Counted from the stretch's first letter, positions 11,222 to 23,677 are shown. The stretch is 64,000 nucleotides of DNA from Eublepharis macularius (GCF_028583425.1 NC_072806.1:36130001-36194000); one strand, 5' to 3'. Made by a program: numbers and translations. The notes: generated from the letters alone by a model not told the origin.

Positions 11222-12135
11222 CATAAACAACTACTGCAAAAGTCATCGCTGAGAGTGCGAGAGAACAAAATAGTATTTGTATGGTATTTGAAAGACTGAG
11301 CAATAAGCACCATCTAGACATCTCCGCAGAAGGCATTGCAAAAACAAGGTGTCATCACAGAAAAGATTCTGTCTCCAGGTCCTACCCACCTCACCTCTGA
11401 AGGGCAGGGCGACAGTAGCAAAGCCTCAGGAAGGGTTATTTTTAAAAAGGAAAGGCAGATTCATAAGAAAAAGATGGCCTTTCAGATTTCCTGACCCCAG
11501 GCTATTCAGAGCTTTATAGGACAATGCCATTTCTGCCCTTTTGGTTTCATTTTTAGCACCTTCACTTACACAGGCCTCTTCCTGTCTGGAGAGGCATCCA
11601 ACAGGTGTAGCTTAATGCATTCCGCTTAGCACTTGCCGCCGCCGCCGCCACCTCCTCCTCCTCTCTTTTACAAAATGCATAAATAATTAAGCCAGGGTAT
11701 TCTCACATGTTTTATGGCAAATGGTTCATGATCATTTCCCCCCCTCCCCTTTTCCTCACTCTGAAACAAGGTTTTATGATAATATAGTAAAAATATTAAA
11801 TTAGAAAATGCCTCACTAAGGGTGATAAAACCTTACTGCGGTAGAAATAGGTAATTATCCCCGGCTCAGCCTAAAATGACAGTTTAACAGAAATAAAAAT
11901 GTTACTGCTCATTACTTGCTTTTGTAGGTTGCAATAAAGGGTAAGTTAAACTTTAATTCAGGGGAGACCCCTGTTTCGACCCCACGCCTTCCACACACAC
12001 TTACCTTGGGAGTAAGTCCTATTAATTACTTGCTGTATAGGTTACTCCTCGGCACTTGGCTAATTTGAACACCCTCTGCGTTGAGGATAGCCTTTCGGGC
12101 ACGCTGGCCAGTTAACCCAAATTGGCGTCAGCTTA

Positions 12136-12161
12136 CTCTCTCTCTCTCTCTCTCTCTCTCT
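12136..12161. repeat. (CT)n microsatellite
   Basis: Uninterrupted 26-bp CT run. Confidence 0.95.
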
Positions 12162-12338
12162 GACCTAATTATTAATAGAAGCAGCCTCCAAATTGAAAGG
12201 GAACATGGTCCAGACGGGAATGTAACTGGTACTGGACTTCTCACCATTCTTAGCCTTCAGAGGTCAAAGAATATTGAAATCTCTGCTGCTCAGCTGGCTG
12301 AATTGAAAGCAAAACGCAACCAATTTCTTGGAATGCAG

Positions 12339-12342
<4 letters not shown>

Positions 12343-12402
<60 letters not shown>
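12343..12402. repeat. (GT)n microsatellite
   Basis: Uninterrupted 60-bp GT run (30 units), followed by GA-rich sequence. It generates spurious open frames of alternating Cys-Val and Thr-His. Confidence 0.97.
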
Positions 12403-12404
<2 letters not shown>

Positions 12405-12624
12405 TGAAAGAGAGAGTGAGTAAGAGAGGGGGGGTCCCCAAGGTTGAAGACCCTTAGAATTGAGGCACCCATCCTGGGCTCCCTGTATGGCTTTAAGGAA
12501 GCTGCAGTCTATCCTTTTTATTGAATGCATGTTAAGCACTTAGAGCATGGGTGGGGGTGGGGGCTATATAATTAGCATTTATTTAATCCAAGAAAAGAGA
12601 AGGAAGGGCATCAGCCAGAGCAGC

Positions 12625-12921
12625 AGGAGAAAGGGGCTGTCAGTTTCACAGACCCCGCACTGGAACTGATGTGGGGTCTGTGAAATTGACAGTTTGGGCA
12701 GCAGGAAAAGAGGCTATCAGTTTTACAGACCCTCCGCGCTGGGTTCAGCCAATGGGCTGAAACCAGTGCGGGATCTGTGAAACTCTAAACCGTCCATGGA
12801 ACAGCTAGAAAAATTCCTTTGTTCCATAAAAATGCGTTCCCACGGAATGCGTGTTTCAGTGCAAACAAACCAGCTATTCCGTACGGAATTTTGTTCCGTG
12901 GTTCGTTTTGTGCCCATCTCT
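12625..12921. mobile_element. End of a TIR element with two successive hairpins
   Basis: Two copies of a hairpin built on 'TCACAGACCC...GGGTCTGTGAAA' occur at about 12632-12696 and 12718-12782. The 3' boundary GTGCCCATCTCTGC (12908-12921) with upstream 'TTCCGTGGTTCGTTTTGT' is the same terminus as the element at 25618-26650 (CATGCCCATCTCTA). The matching left end is not recognised. Confidence 0.5.
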
Positions 12922-14825
12922 GCTCAAGGCAGATTACACAGTGTGAGATTAGTACTGTCAGTATCAAGGGCGTTTCCATAAACAATGCCATAGTTCACAA
13001 AGACTTAGTCTATGGTACCTAACTCATTAGCGGAGCATCTGAGACCCCCTCCCTATAATACAACCCTCCTGTTTTGCTGTAACCAGAAGGTCTCGAAAGG
13101 GGAACCCGGCATAGGCAATGCAACCTTTAGATGTCCTGTTTCTTTCAAATTTCCAGTCTCTTTTCCTTAGGTTGGATGGCCTGTCAGGAGAGAGAGTAGC
13201 AGTCCGGGGCCCAGCTGTAGCGTACTTGAGAGAGCAGGTCCTCAATCAGGTGACTGTGCTTCATAGGCCCCTCCTCCTTCCACTGCATAGCTGGATACAC
13301 ATTGAGGCCATTTCACCAGAGTCTCTGAAATGTATTTGGCATGCTCAGGAATTAAACTTGTGTTCCTTTGTTGTAAGCATGAATTTAAAAATATTCTAGA
13401 GGTTTGTTAATTTTTTAAATGGAAATCTGGCAGATGGCCACCCTTGCTCTCCTTTTATTGGGGGTAGCTGTGGATTAGCAAACCACGGTGTGACGGTGGA
13501 AACAGTACTGGTTATCCCCAAACATAAGAAAGCATCTTATACTCACTTCTATTAGCCAAGGGCCCATCCTCCCTCCACATGGATAAGAAAATCTGCACAG
13601 CGAGGCCAGCTGTGGATACAATTGCAAGTTCTTCAAACCCAAAGGAAATTCCCAGGTTTACAGAAGTTTCCAATTTTGTGCAAGTTTGTGCATGAACTCT
13701 TTTAAAAATATAGTTTAGGTGGCATTTGGGTTGCCATCGAATTCCAAAATGGTGGATGAGGTGATGGCCCTGCTCATCAGAAGGGCAGGAGGGGGGGAGC
13801 TCCTGCCAGGGGGGGAGCAAAACTGCAATCCTTGGTGGGGGAGTATATTTAATTGGGAAGAAGGCGTTGACTCGTAATCCTTCTGTCATAAGGGACCAAC
13901 ACCTACACAGTTCAGTGGTGAATTTTCCATTTAAATGTTCCAAGCCTCTTCCAGCATCTCCAGTGTGGTGAAAAAGATGGGGTCTGTTTTCCCCCCAACT
14001 TTGCCCACTTGAGTATGAAATGATGTTCTGTCAAAGCATGCCATTTCAGTCCCTGCCCTCGTTTGCTGTTGTCAATGCACCCCTGCTGCAGATAGCCAAG
14101 TGCTGCTCCCTGCCTAGGAGTTTTCCTGATATTTTGGTAAGAATGGAAACATTTGCTCGGCGGTAATCACCATGTCTGGCAGGTGCAAGAGCCCAGCGTG
14201 AATGGAAGGATGCAGTTGCAAAGGACCAAGCAGGATTTCCTGTGAGAGATGGCACCTTAAAGTGGCAGTGTCCTTTTTTGGTCACAGACCCACCAGCTTT
14301 AATCCCATCTCATTTTCCAATTTGAAAGCATTAAAGTGCTAACAAGGTCAGCACTGTGCTTACATCATGGCGTGGTTTTGCTCTTTCCCCAGACAAAAAG
14401 ATCAGTTTTTGGCCTATTAAACCAATGAATCAGTTTTTCAGCTGATGGTCCTTTCCCCTTTTCCCTAAATTTGTGTGTTATCCATACTTCAACCCAGGTG
14501 TTCCTTTGAGAGCCCGAAGAGTGATATAATTTACAGGGATCAATTTAAAAAGTCACCAAAAGTCGTGTAGAAGTGGTACAGCCCAGACACTATTTTACCA
14601 CCTCAGTGTCAGCGGGGCCTTTTGTCTCGAATGGTTTTGCAGACAGAGATACAGTTCTCATAGTGGAAACTTGATAAAATCTTTTCTCACAAGCTATAGT
14701 GGAAGTCCATTAATCTGTTTGGTTTCACTCGGAGATAATTTTGTCCAGATGAATCAAAGGAATGCTGCTTTCCCAAGGTGGCTTCCCTCTCATATTATTC
14801 ATTGTTAGAAAGTGAAGCCCTCCTA

Positions 14826-14992
14826 ATAATAATAATAACATTTGATTTATATACTGCCCTTCAGGACAACTTAATGCCCACTCAGAGCGGTTTACAAAGT
14901 ATGTTGTTATCCCCACAACAAAACACCCTGTGAGGTGGGTGGGGCTGAGAGCGCTCCAGAGAGCTGAGACTGGCCCAAGGTCACCCAGCTGG
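14826..14992 (-). repeat. Sauria-type SINE, 5'-truncated
   Basis: The + strand begins with TAATAATAATAATAACA (tail microsatellite), then 'TTTATATACTGCCCTTCAGG', then the body, ending at 'GGTCACCCAGCTGG'. The tRNA head is absent, so it is a 5'-truncated copy in reverse orientation. Confidence 0.85.
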
Positions 14993-15432
14993 ATTCTGAG
15001 ATTATTTTGTAAAGATCTTAAAGGAAAACATTTAGGGGATAGAAACAAAAATTAAAAACTCTAGGCATGAGACCATGCAGTTCTCTGTCATAGTTTTGAG
15101 ACTCGGTGATTTTGTTTGGGAAAAGCATGTGCGTAATAAACACTATTTGTATTAATACTTAGCATTTATATGCCTTTTGTTGTTATCCTACACATTGTAA
15201 CTTGGGGGCTGAGGGTGAGAAGGCTGCCCTTAAGTTCTGGGTCAAAGTGAGATTCAAACCGTGGGCTTCCTGACACGTGGTTTAACTCTTGGGTACTCTT
15301 TTCCCCTGCCGATAACCACAGATTGTAAAAATGTTGGACATTCATTGCACCACACTCACAGTTAAGGTCTAAAATATCTGCTATGTTGCATATAAAAGCA
15401 AAAGCTACCCTTCAGCTAAAGCTGAAATGGGA

Positions 15433-15625
15433 TTTGGAAGCCAGTGTGAAGGAGCAGTTATAGGGCTGGACCAGAATCTGGAAGACGCGAGTTCAAATGG
15501 CCCCTCTGGCGTAGAAGCTCACTGGATGACCTCAGGCTGGTCACTTGCTCTCAGTATAACCTAATGCACGGGGTTTGGGTGAGGATGAAATGGAGGAAGG
15601 AGAACAGAGTGCAATTCTCTGTGGA
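15433..15625 (+). repeat. tRNA-derived SINE, diverged
   Basis: Shows a decayed head ('CCAGTGTGAAGGAGCAGTTA'), a B-box-like GAGTTCAAATGG, the 'tggatgacctcaggctggtcac' body and a 'ggatgaaatggaggaaggagaa' end, the layout of older tRNA SINEs in this genome. Confidence 0.6.
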
Positions 15626-15720
15626 ACTGCCTTGGTTTTCAATCATGTTTTATTAATATGTTTTATCAACTTTTAAGATGTATTCATTATATCTATATAT
15701 TTTATATTTCATGATAGATT

Positions 15721-15756
15721 CCCCCCGTTGAAGCTGTTGCAAAACGCGTAGGGGTT
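15721..15756 (+). ncRNA. Degenerate hammerhead-like motif
   Basis: CCCC (15723-15726) can pair with GGGG (15751-15754) as stem I. In between, GTTGAAGC, TGTT, GC, AAAA, CGCGTA follow the order of a hammerhead core with GAAACGCGTA at the 3' side. Several core bases are changed (CUGAUGA became CCGTTGA; GAAA became AAAA), so this would be a dead copy. Confidence 0.25.
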
Positions 15757-16564
15757 ATGTAATTATTAAACACTCTTCCCTTTGCGCCATTTGCCTTCTT
15801 TCTTTGTTTTGCCTTGATGCAGCCATCCTTCTTTTCCATTGGCATAAGTAGGCTTACCATTTGCTCGCTTAGATCAACCAAATTCTCAGGGATTTGATCT
15901 GTTGCTTGCTGATGCTCTGAGCGGTGGCGGGAGAAAAACGAAGCTCCGGAATAGTCACTGGCATGTGACTTCTAGGCATAACCCAGCAGTGACAGTGTTG
16001 GCTCTAGGAATCGACATAAAATTGCAGTGATTTCTAAAGCTGCCTTTGTCACTTCTAGGTTGCACCTGGCAATGATATAGCGACATCAGTGAAGACACAC
16101 GCTCCATGTCCCTCTCCCCCAACCCACCCACTGGTAGCCAGGCTCGGCCTCCCATCCCTAACCTTGAGTCATTCTTCGTTGAGCCTACTTATGCCACCAT
16201 GAACTCAGCGGTTGAGAGGGGTCGAAATATACTAGATAGATAAAATGGAAGACACAGGAAAGAACAATGAAAAGATGTGTAGTCTATAAAACGACAGGAT
16301 ACACAAATGAGCACATGAGAATGATTTGCTGGAGGTGGTGGCCCAGGCCAGGGTTAAACCTGATTGCAGCTGTGATTGAATCTACAGGTGAGGGAAAAAA
16401 CACAGTTGTAAAGGAAAAGCGGCAGTGCCGGCAGAGGCCCTGGGTTCAGTGAAGGGCGTGTCCAGTTAGAAGGGCCCCTAGTAGCCAGTGTTAAGAGGGT
16501 TCTTTGCTGCCTGAGAGATGGGCGAAGGGCTTCCAGCCAGAGGAACTGTAGTTTCATACACATA

Positions 16565-16760
16565 TCCATGAAAAATTATGAAGCCCAATTAATTGAAGGC
16601 ACCTTTCTACTTGATCAAAATGTTTTTAATTGATCCTATTAACTTAGATCATCATTTTCACAGGTACAGGAGACAGTGAATTACTAATTATGATTAAGAA
16701 TCTAGACATTGTATGAAGCATAATTAAAACCCACAGTTTTGCAGTCCTAAGGTTTTTTAA
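16565..16760. other. Repeat-free AT-rich block, possible conserved non-coding element
   Basis: The block is dense in ATTA/TAAT homeodomain-type cores (CAATTAATTG, TTTTTAATTGATC, TGAATTACTAATTATGATTA). It shows no repeat signature and no coding frame. This is a compositional impression only; conservation was not tested. Confidence 0.25.
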
Positions 16761-17003
16761 AAGTTGTATTCAACAATCTGAAGCTGAAATTCTGAGGGAA
16801 AATGTTAATCAGACATTTGTAGATCTTATCTTGCAAAACAGTGAAGAGTCGAAAATTAAGAACATTAACAATTGTATTTACCTCATAGCTCCTAGTCATG
16901 GTACCCATTGGCGTCTTTTTAGGGCTTGCTTAGGCAATCACGAGGGCTAGAAATGTGAAGGAGGCCAAAACAAAGGGTGGGGTCCCTCAGTGTTTCGCTA
17001 GTG

Positions 17004-17417
17004 CAGGGTCCCCCAACCTTTTTGAGCTTGCAGGCACCTTTGGAACTTTGCGCGGGAATGGTGAGCACCGCCCCAAAATGGCTGCCACAGGAGGCGGAGC
17101 CAAACGAAAAAACGGCAGCCTCAGGAGATGGAGGCTCCCCCCACCCTGCAAAGGACTCGCAGAAGAGGAATACAAAGCAACGAAGGAAAGTTGGGGTAGA
17201 GGAAGGATGGAGAAAGAGAATAAAGGAAAACCTGAAGGGGGGTGGGGATTGCAATCCCGGTTGCATTTGCAGCTGTGGAAAACCCTTTCCTGTGGATGAG
17301 AGCAGCCAGTAAAGCCTTGCCTTCCAGTGGCCCCGCCCACTTTCCGAAAAGCTCAGCAGGCACCCGGGGTACTGGCGGCTGCCCAGAGGCCCATGGGCGT
17401 CACACCAGGGGACACTG
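17004..17417. mobile_element. hAT-like non-autonomous element
   Basis: Starts CAGGGTCCCC (17004) and ends GGGGACACTG (17408-17417), an inverted repeat with one mismatch in the 10 terminal bases. The interior is GC-rich, with 'AATGGCTGCCACAGGAGGCGG' and 'CAGTGGCCCCGCCCACTTTCC'-like blocks and no transposase frame. The 8-bp flanks are only a weak match (CGCTAGTG/CACGCGTG). CTAGTG also recurs at 17430, so the right end may be slightly different. Confidence 0.65.
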
Positions 17418-17531
17418 CACGCGTGCGTTCTAGTGCCTGCAACTGTATTCTTGAATAGATTTTAAAGATACATTTAGTTGTTAGTTTCCTGAAGCTTTTT
17501 GTTACCATTGAGTTAAAATATCAGTGTTTAT

Positions 17532-17611
17532 ATAGCTTTTGGTTGACATTGAATAGAAAAAAATACCTAGGTTATAATTTCCCCCCCTGTTCAGTGGCAA
17601 CCAAAAGCTAT
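17532..17611. repeat. 14-bp inverted repeat
   Basis: ATAGCTTTTGGTTG (17532-17545) is the exact reverse complement of 17598-17611, with a 52-nt spacer. It may be a remnant of a small TIR element. Confidence 0.6.
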
Positions 17612-19016
17612 CCTGTTACCAGATCTGCTGCATGGGTGCTACTGATCTGAATCCCTTGTTGTAGGATGGTTTTCATTTTGTGTGTGTGTGTGTTTTCTCT
17701 CCATGTATTGTCAACCTACAGGAATAAAAACAACATACATGAAAAGTAAATTACAGTCCCACACAGCCTGCTTGATTGAATCGTCTTTACAGTGCCATGG
17801 TCTCATACATCCTATTAAAATATTCAATCTTGTTTTCTTCCTTCAAGTGCCTTGTCTGGAAAGGGCAAGCTTAGGAAGGAAAAAATGTCATTCCCTAGAG
17901 AGATGGAATCCCACGCCGGCATGCTATTTACATATTTCCAAGCTACACAAGAGTGGTATTATGCAAGGTCTCCCCAGCCCGTGTGTTTGTTAATAAAGAT
18001 TATTAAATGCATTTTTAATTATCTCGGCTTTTTCATTCAAAGCCCTGCAGAATGGCACTACCTACCTATTCTGATTTCATCTCGAAAAGTTATTTTCCTT
18101 TCCCTAACTAATTTGTCATCCTAGAAATGGACTGCTGCAGTGTTTTGTAATTGGGGCAGTCCCTGATAACTATTTGGAAGCTTGCAATCTGTGGGAGACC
18201 TACCAGGGCAGGAGGAGAGCTCTACTACAGCACGGGGGCACAACCTGGAAGTGACATCACCTAGAGGAGATGCTCTTAAGTGTTCACCCCAAAACTCTGT
18301 GGTTTGGGGCAAACACTAGAACATTGTCCCTACCCAATGACATCACTTCCAAGTTGTTCTAGAATGACCGTCACCCTGGAGCCAGCTACCCCCCTCCCAT
18401 CCCCCCCCCCCCGCCCACTGAGCAGTGGCAGAGGAAGAGGGCTGCCAGCAGGCGGTCATTTGCCTGCCTGGGAGACCTGACAGCCCTCCTTGTTGTTCAT
18501 TACAAACTAGGTCAGAGTGTCAAGGGCAGGCGACATGATAAAACGAGTATTGTGAGCAGTGAAAATTCTTATTTCAAGCCTGTTGTCGGCTGACTTTCTC
18601 AGCATATTTTCTACTTAGCTCTATTGACCTTAGCTGTACTGACCTTAGACCCCAAAAGTCGTAAAGGTGGTATGTTCTTTTTCAGTCTTGGAAAGTCCTC
18701 GAGGATGCCCCCCTACTGATACTGTACGTGCCCGGAATTCAATCTGTAAAGGCAGAGGGTGAGCAATCACGAGGCCCAACGGACGGAGTTTAAGCACCCA
18801 GAAGGAAACGTTTCAGGATGGTGGAGTTCCAGCTGCCCTTTGGGCCTCAGGGTTAATTTGAGAAAGATTAAGGACATTTCACCGAGTTAAATGGACCCTT
18901 TTCTTTGTATGTTGCTGTTTCCAACAAAAAACCTTTGTTGGCCTTTGCCACAGGGCGGATTATCAAATTACACTGATACACGCTTTCACACATTCTTATT
19001 CTCTCTTTCCCACCAG

Positions 19017-19080
19017 AACTGAGCTTTATCGGTCGTTATTTGGCAAAAGATCTCATATGGAACGAGGTGACCAACTTTAG
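19017..19080 (+). CDS. AATF: AATF terminal coding exon
   Basis: AATF (apoptosis-antagonizing transcription factor, Che-1/Traube) is a nuclear and nucleolar protein that works in transcription control and in early small-subunit ribosome processing. Only the last coding exon is here. A strong acceptor (TTCTCTCTTTCCCACCAG, ending 19016) opens a frame whose first base completes the previous codon, consistent with the conserved Arg. It then reads TELYRSLFG, which matches the AATF C-terminus, followed by 11 residues (KRSHMERGDQL) and TAG at 19078. The last 11 residues differ from the human tail as I remember it, as expected for a poorly conserved end. The exon is too short to stand out by length. 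The call rests on the nonapeptide, splice phase, acceptor quality and convergent position next to ACACA. The preceding exon is outside the window. Confidence 0.85.
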
Positions 19081-19960
19081 GAACTGTGAGAAGGGAGGAG
19101 TTTGCTGCATTTGACACTTGCCCACTGCACTGCGACACCCCCTTGCCTTTCACCCCAGTTGGCAGAGCCACCGTTGCGACCTCTCCGTGGCCATTGGTGG
19201 AGGTTGGCCCAGTGGAGTAATGCGCCGATTGTGAATGCACCTTCTACAGGTCTGTCATCCCCTGCCTTCTGCCCGTCTTTGCTCCTGTTTCACACAGTGG
19301 GTGCTTTTTGTGACTAGCACTGAGAGGGCTTCAGGCAGGCGTTAAGCAGCCACCCTGCCAAAACGCGCTATCAAGAGCTTATCAAGCATGAAACGAGGCC
19401 TGAGGCTGATACGAAATCTCAAAGGTCGGCAGCATGAACATCTTCCAGAGTCTTGAAGCAGCCATAGGTAGGCTCAGACCTAACGAAAGACACCCGAAGG
19501 AAACAGAAACCTCCTCAGGCGCAAAGACCGCTCGTCAGAATGTCCCCGAGGAGCTTGGCGTCATCTTGTGCAATAGAATGTCTCAGAGTTGGCCCAGCAC
19601 TCATCAGCAATTGGACCTCCATGTTTTGCTAAAGAAAGGACTTCTGTTTAATGGACGTTGCCATACATCAGCAAGGGTGGTACTCTTGAATGTGGCTCAG
19701 TGTTTCAAACTGTCCAGCTTTTGTGGGGGGGGAGGGGAGGGGGGAGGTTTTTTGGAATTTTCCCTACAGACATTTTGGAAAATGCAGTAAAGGATTTATT
19801 AATATCAAAAGTGGCCTTATCTGTCAACACTCTCAACTTCCAAAAGTTCTTTTTACTAGTCCTCTGATCAATAGTTTCCAACAGGACCCAACCAAAGAAG
19901 TCCTATAGCTCTTTAGACGTAGTAATTTGTGACCAATAAATGCTTGTGAGTTGTCCTGCA
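19081..19960 (+). other. AATF: AATF 3' UTR (inferred)
   Basis: Sequence from the stop codon to shortly after the first good poly(A) signal. It contains no recognised repeat apart from a G-rich run near 19725-19745. The end is approximate. Confidence 0.5.
19935..19940 (+). terminator. AATF: Candidate AATF poly(A) signal AATAAA
   Basis: First canonical AATAAA after the AATF stop codon, followed within 30 bases by TGCTTGTGAGTTGTC, a GT-rich downstream element. A second AATAAA lies near 20264. Confidence 0.5.
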
Positions 19961-20432
19961 ATCATAAAAAGTATTTAATTATTTTTGCTGATGAGGATTC
20001 ATTGAGATTTTTTTCTTCCCTAGCAGAGAGATGCTGTGTGTAGAGGTGAGCCCTGGTGTAAATCTCATAAAGGAAAGATGATTCACTTGTTTTTATTCAG
20101 AAGGTCAAAAAGCTGGAAATTAATTCCCCATAAAGTGAATTTATCAGCTTGCCATGATCATTCTCCAATGGAGATTATCTTACATAAATAATACATGCAT
20201 ATGTAACAGAATAGTTGCAGTGAGCGTCTTTGGAGTCATGCTCTTTTTTCCAAAGATTCAATAAAATAGTTTACTTCATAAGCTCTGAATGAGTGTAACG
20301 CAAGTTCTTTTTTTTTAAAAAAAAGTATTATTCAGTGCTTGTTTTTATGAATGGTAATCCAGGGGGTTTAAAAATTAAGTTGTCTTACTGATTGCTAAGA
20401 ATTGCCTGTATGAGGTCTGTCTTGGAAGGGGA

Positions 20433-20545
20433 CGGTTCTGGGCTCCTCCTCAACTGGAAGAGCATGTACTTTGCATGGAGAAGGGCCCTGCTCTGAAGAT
20501 CAGTCTTGCAGCTCCTTCCCTGTACCTCAGAGCCAGGCAACCTTG
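20433..20545 (+). repeat. Possible tRNA-derived SINE fragment
   Basis: The order 'GGAAGAGCATGTACTTTGCATGGAGAAGG' then 'GAAGATCAGTCTTGCAGCTCC' and 'TACCTCAGAGCCAGGCAA' resembles a decayed copy of the GTAGCT-type SINE. Confidence 0.3.
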
Positions 20546-22244
20546 TTTGGCCCTAGTGCTGAAAAAATGCAATGTCTGCCAGTGTTGTTGGTGTGTATTG
20601 GCAAACAAAATTGAGGGGGAGGGAAGGGTTGGACCTGTAGACACAGCTGGAGTGAGCCATGTCCCCAGCCACACTGCCAACATTTCAGGGATCCACCTTG
20701 TGCTTGGCTGGTAGCTGTGCAGACCTGGGAGGTGAGGACAAGCAGCAGTCCGACCTGTTAACTTTCTCTCACCCCTCTGGCCCCAGCAGTGCTGCTTGTG
20801 TCCAGGGAGCTGGCCGCCTTGGGAGCCAAGTAGTAAGGGCCTGGTGTCACTCCCACCAGATGGGCTGGTGACAGTGGCTGCCTCTTCTGTGCCTTTTAAT
20901 TCACATCTGGGGGTTAAGAGTTTTCTTCTTCTCATGTCACAAGAGAGCAAATAAGTCCAACCCACCCCCATATACACAGCAAAATAAAATCGAAAAAAAC
21001 GAGTCACACCAAAATGTATCCCTCCTGGATATATTTTAGTTGCAACGAGATCATATACAAATCTACTTTCAAATGTGCTTATTGGGCGACCCATAAGGGC
21101 TAGAAACTTGGTTGTTTTGTAAAAGAAGCAGTGGATGCTGTGCCCAGGATCAAACCCCACGCCTAGGTGTTAGAATTAAAACAGTGAAGAGCGTTCCTTT
21201 TTTGAGGCTACTTAGAGGAAATGAAATCGCAGCCAGAATTCTTTATCTGTGGACTATCTGAGCTCTGGAATGAGGACAGTTATCCCCAGTAGAAGATCGA
21301 AGATTTTTTCCCCTCCCTCGAGGGTGCAGAAAGTATCTGTGTCAAGGTGAGTATTGACTTTTGTCTTGGAAAATGTATGTTGCATGGATGAATAAATCTC
21401 TCGTGTGCGTTTGCTGTAAAGCCACGGCCGTAGATCTCAGAGATGCCCATTGATTTTTTTCTTTTTTCCTGCTTCTCTCCACCTTCACCCTTTTCCCTTT
21501 CTCTGGCTTTCTGAATCATCAGACCGCACCAGGCAGAAACTTCTGAGCATTTTGTGCTTGGCCCCTCCTCCATGTTTGCCATTTCTATTTCCAGGATCTT
21601 TAGCCACAAAGTTCTCAATAATTGCAACCACTTCTGCTAAAACTGAGACTCAGAGGACATAAGGGTACAGGGATCTATCTTTATGTTCGCATGGAGCCTT
21701 TAAATTTGTATTGTTGGACATATCCAGAGGAGAGGGGAGAACAAAATAACTTCCAGCAGATTGTGCCCTGGAGTGTTTCAAAGATCAGGGCACTAAAGCA
21801 TTTAATGACTTAAATTTCCCAAACTTTTGAAAACTCCTTTGATTCCCCACCCCTGCTCCAGGTTTACTGTTAAGCTTGTGGGGAATATGTATTTTCCTGA
21901 TTGGCTCCCGGAGGCATTTTTGTTGTAGCGGCTGCTCTTATCACCCTCCCTTTTCTCCAGGGCTCAGGGTTGGGTTTTCCGGGTAATGGGGGTGTATTTG
22001 GGATTCCACCACAACTGAAAACTGCAAGGTAGTCTGTCCTTCAGGATGTTTGTGATCCCTGCCTGAGTGGGGGACCCCCCCCTCTGAAGGGTGATTTGCA
22101 TGCTGCCTGCATCCAACACAGAGACTTACGTTTTCAAGCTGCCCTCTCTTTGCAGCACGCTCGTGAACCCCAGTGCACAGTTTGCCAGCCACAATTTAAA
22201 ACATGCAACACGGGCAGAGCATGAATGTTGTGCTTTTGCTGGCA

Positions 22245-22440
22245 GAGGCTAATGACTAAGCTAGGAATCGAGGAGTCCCTGGTTCGAATCTCGTCCGCTA
22301 TAAACTCGGTCTGTTTATGCCTTCAGCAAGCAGGGCTCTCAGCCCCCACAACCACAATATGAAAGGGCTAACAGTGGTCTACCTTACAAGGCAGTTGGAA
22401 GGATTATAGGACAATGCGTGTGAAGCACAATCAACACTGA
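22245..22440 (+). repeat. tRNA-derived SINE, diverged
   Basis: Contains a B box CTGGTTCGAATCTC at ~22281, preceded by an A-box-like 'TAATGACTAAGCTAGGAATCG'. The 'cttacaaggcagttggaaggatta' body and 'tgtgaagcac' end follow, as in the older tRNA SINEs of this window. Confidence 0.6.
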
Positions 22441-23677
22441 CGGTGTTGCACATTATTGTTGATTTAAATCAAGTTTATGATAGGTTGTTGGTTATTGTCT
22501 TTCCCCAATCACAAAATGTAGATTAAAAAAAAATCAATGTAAATAGTAAAAAAGAGAACAGCATATATGAATGTCAACCAAAGAATTTTTAGTTGATGGA
22601 TTTGTCTCCCAATTTATTTAATGAACTGATTTATACTTAACACTTGTATATGATCAAAACCTCAATGTGCATTTTCAAGATGCTGGAGCATTTGAAATGC
22701 TTGATTTATGCCATTCACTAAGATGACTTATCTGATAATATTTTTGTTCCTCATTACAGTAACACACCAGAAACAAAAGTTATCTTTAAAAACTCTGCTC
22801 TAACTAACCCCCGTTTAGAATTTGTTGCTCTCAATTCAAACAGGCCCTCACAAATTAATTTGCAACCACTGTTTGGATGCTGCGCTGCTGGAAATGTCCA
22901 ACAGTATTGCAGTCCTAAGAAGAACCCCAGCGCTCTTCATTGTGGCATGAAGTTGAAGCAGGTTTACTGCAGTTCTCAAGCACTGTGGCATCAGCAATAT
23001 TACACATTGCTTTCAGGCACTAGCCAGACGCTGTTTAAATCTAAAGGGCACAGGAGGAATTTTGCCTAAAAGACAAGCTGGAATGAGGTGTTTTATTTTT
23101 TTGATTGCTCCAATTTAAGTGTTTGCCCTGGAGAACTCTTAACAGAAAGACGGTTCATACTTAAGCAACATGGATCTGCTTATGTTTTATATGGGATATT
23201 TACATCCTGCCCCTAACTGTCAAGCTATTTTACAGCCATAATCAAATCCCACAACACAATAGGGCCATGGATCCACATGCTACCACTCGAGGGCTGCAGC
23301 AGACAATCACAACTTTCATACCCATCTTCATTCAAAAGCCTTCGGACTACCTGACACTTTTTAAACACAGGGCTTTGCATGGGGCGGCATCCACAGGTTT
23401 GATAGTGAGGCATCAAACAGAAAATACATTTTAAAATGTAGACATCAGACCAAATTATCCATAACTTGGGTAGCATAGCTGCCAGTCCCACTGCTGTTCT
23501 GTTGCTAGTTTAGTAGAAAAGAATCCTGTGGGGTGGCTTGGACTCTTCTTGTGCCAGCATCCCTTGATTCTCTTGGGGATCAGCAATGTTGACATGGGAG
23601 GAAACCTGGCGGTGAAGGGCAATCCCATTTTATTACAACCGTGGTGACTAGGTGTGTAAAAAAAATATTTCGGATTC

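Larger units (their letters stand above)
1..19016 (+). other. AATF: Last intron of AATF (3' part), repeat-rich
   Basis: This is inferred to be intron because the only AATF exon I can find is the terminal one at 19017, and no upstream AATF coding block (for example the conserved stretch before TELYRSLFG) is visible here. The intron holds SINEs, an old LINE, an LTR, foldback and hAT-like elements and simple repeats, all listed separately. Stretches without an entry (for example 2250-4370, 6220-8800, 13000-14800, 18000-18980) show no gene or repeat I can name. Confidence 0.7.

Noticed and set aside
12250-12441. Thr-His and Cys-Val repeat 'proteins'
   Set aside because: Translation of the (GT)n microsatellite.
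20450-21160. 236-codon open frame on the - strand
   Set aside because: No recognisable domain and low-complexity composition. It spans a possible SINE fragment and has no splice or promoter context, so it is treated as chance.
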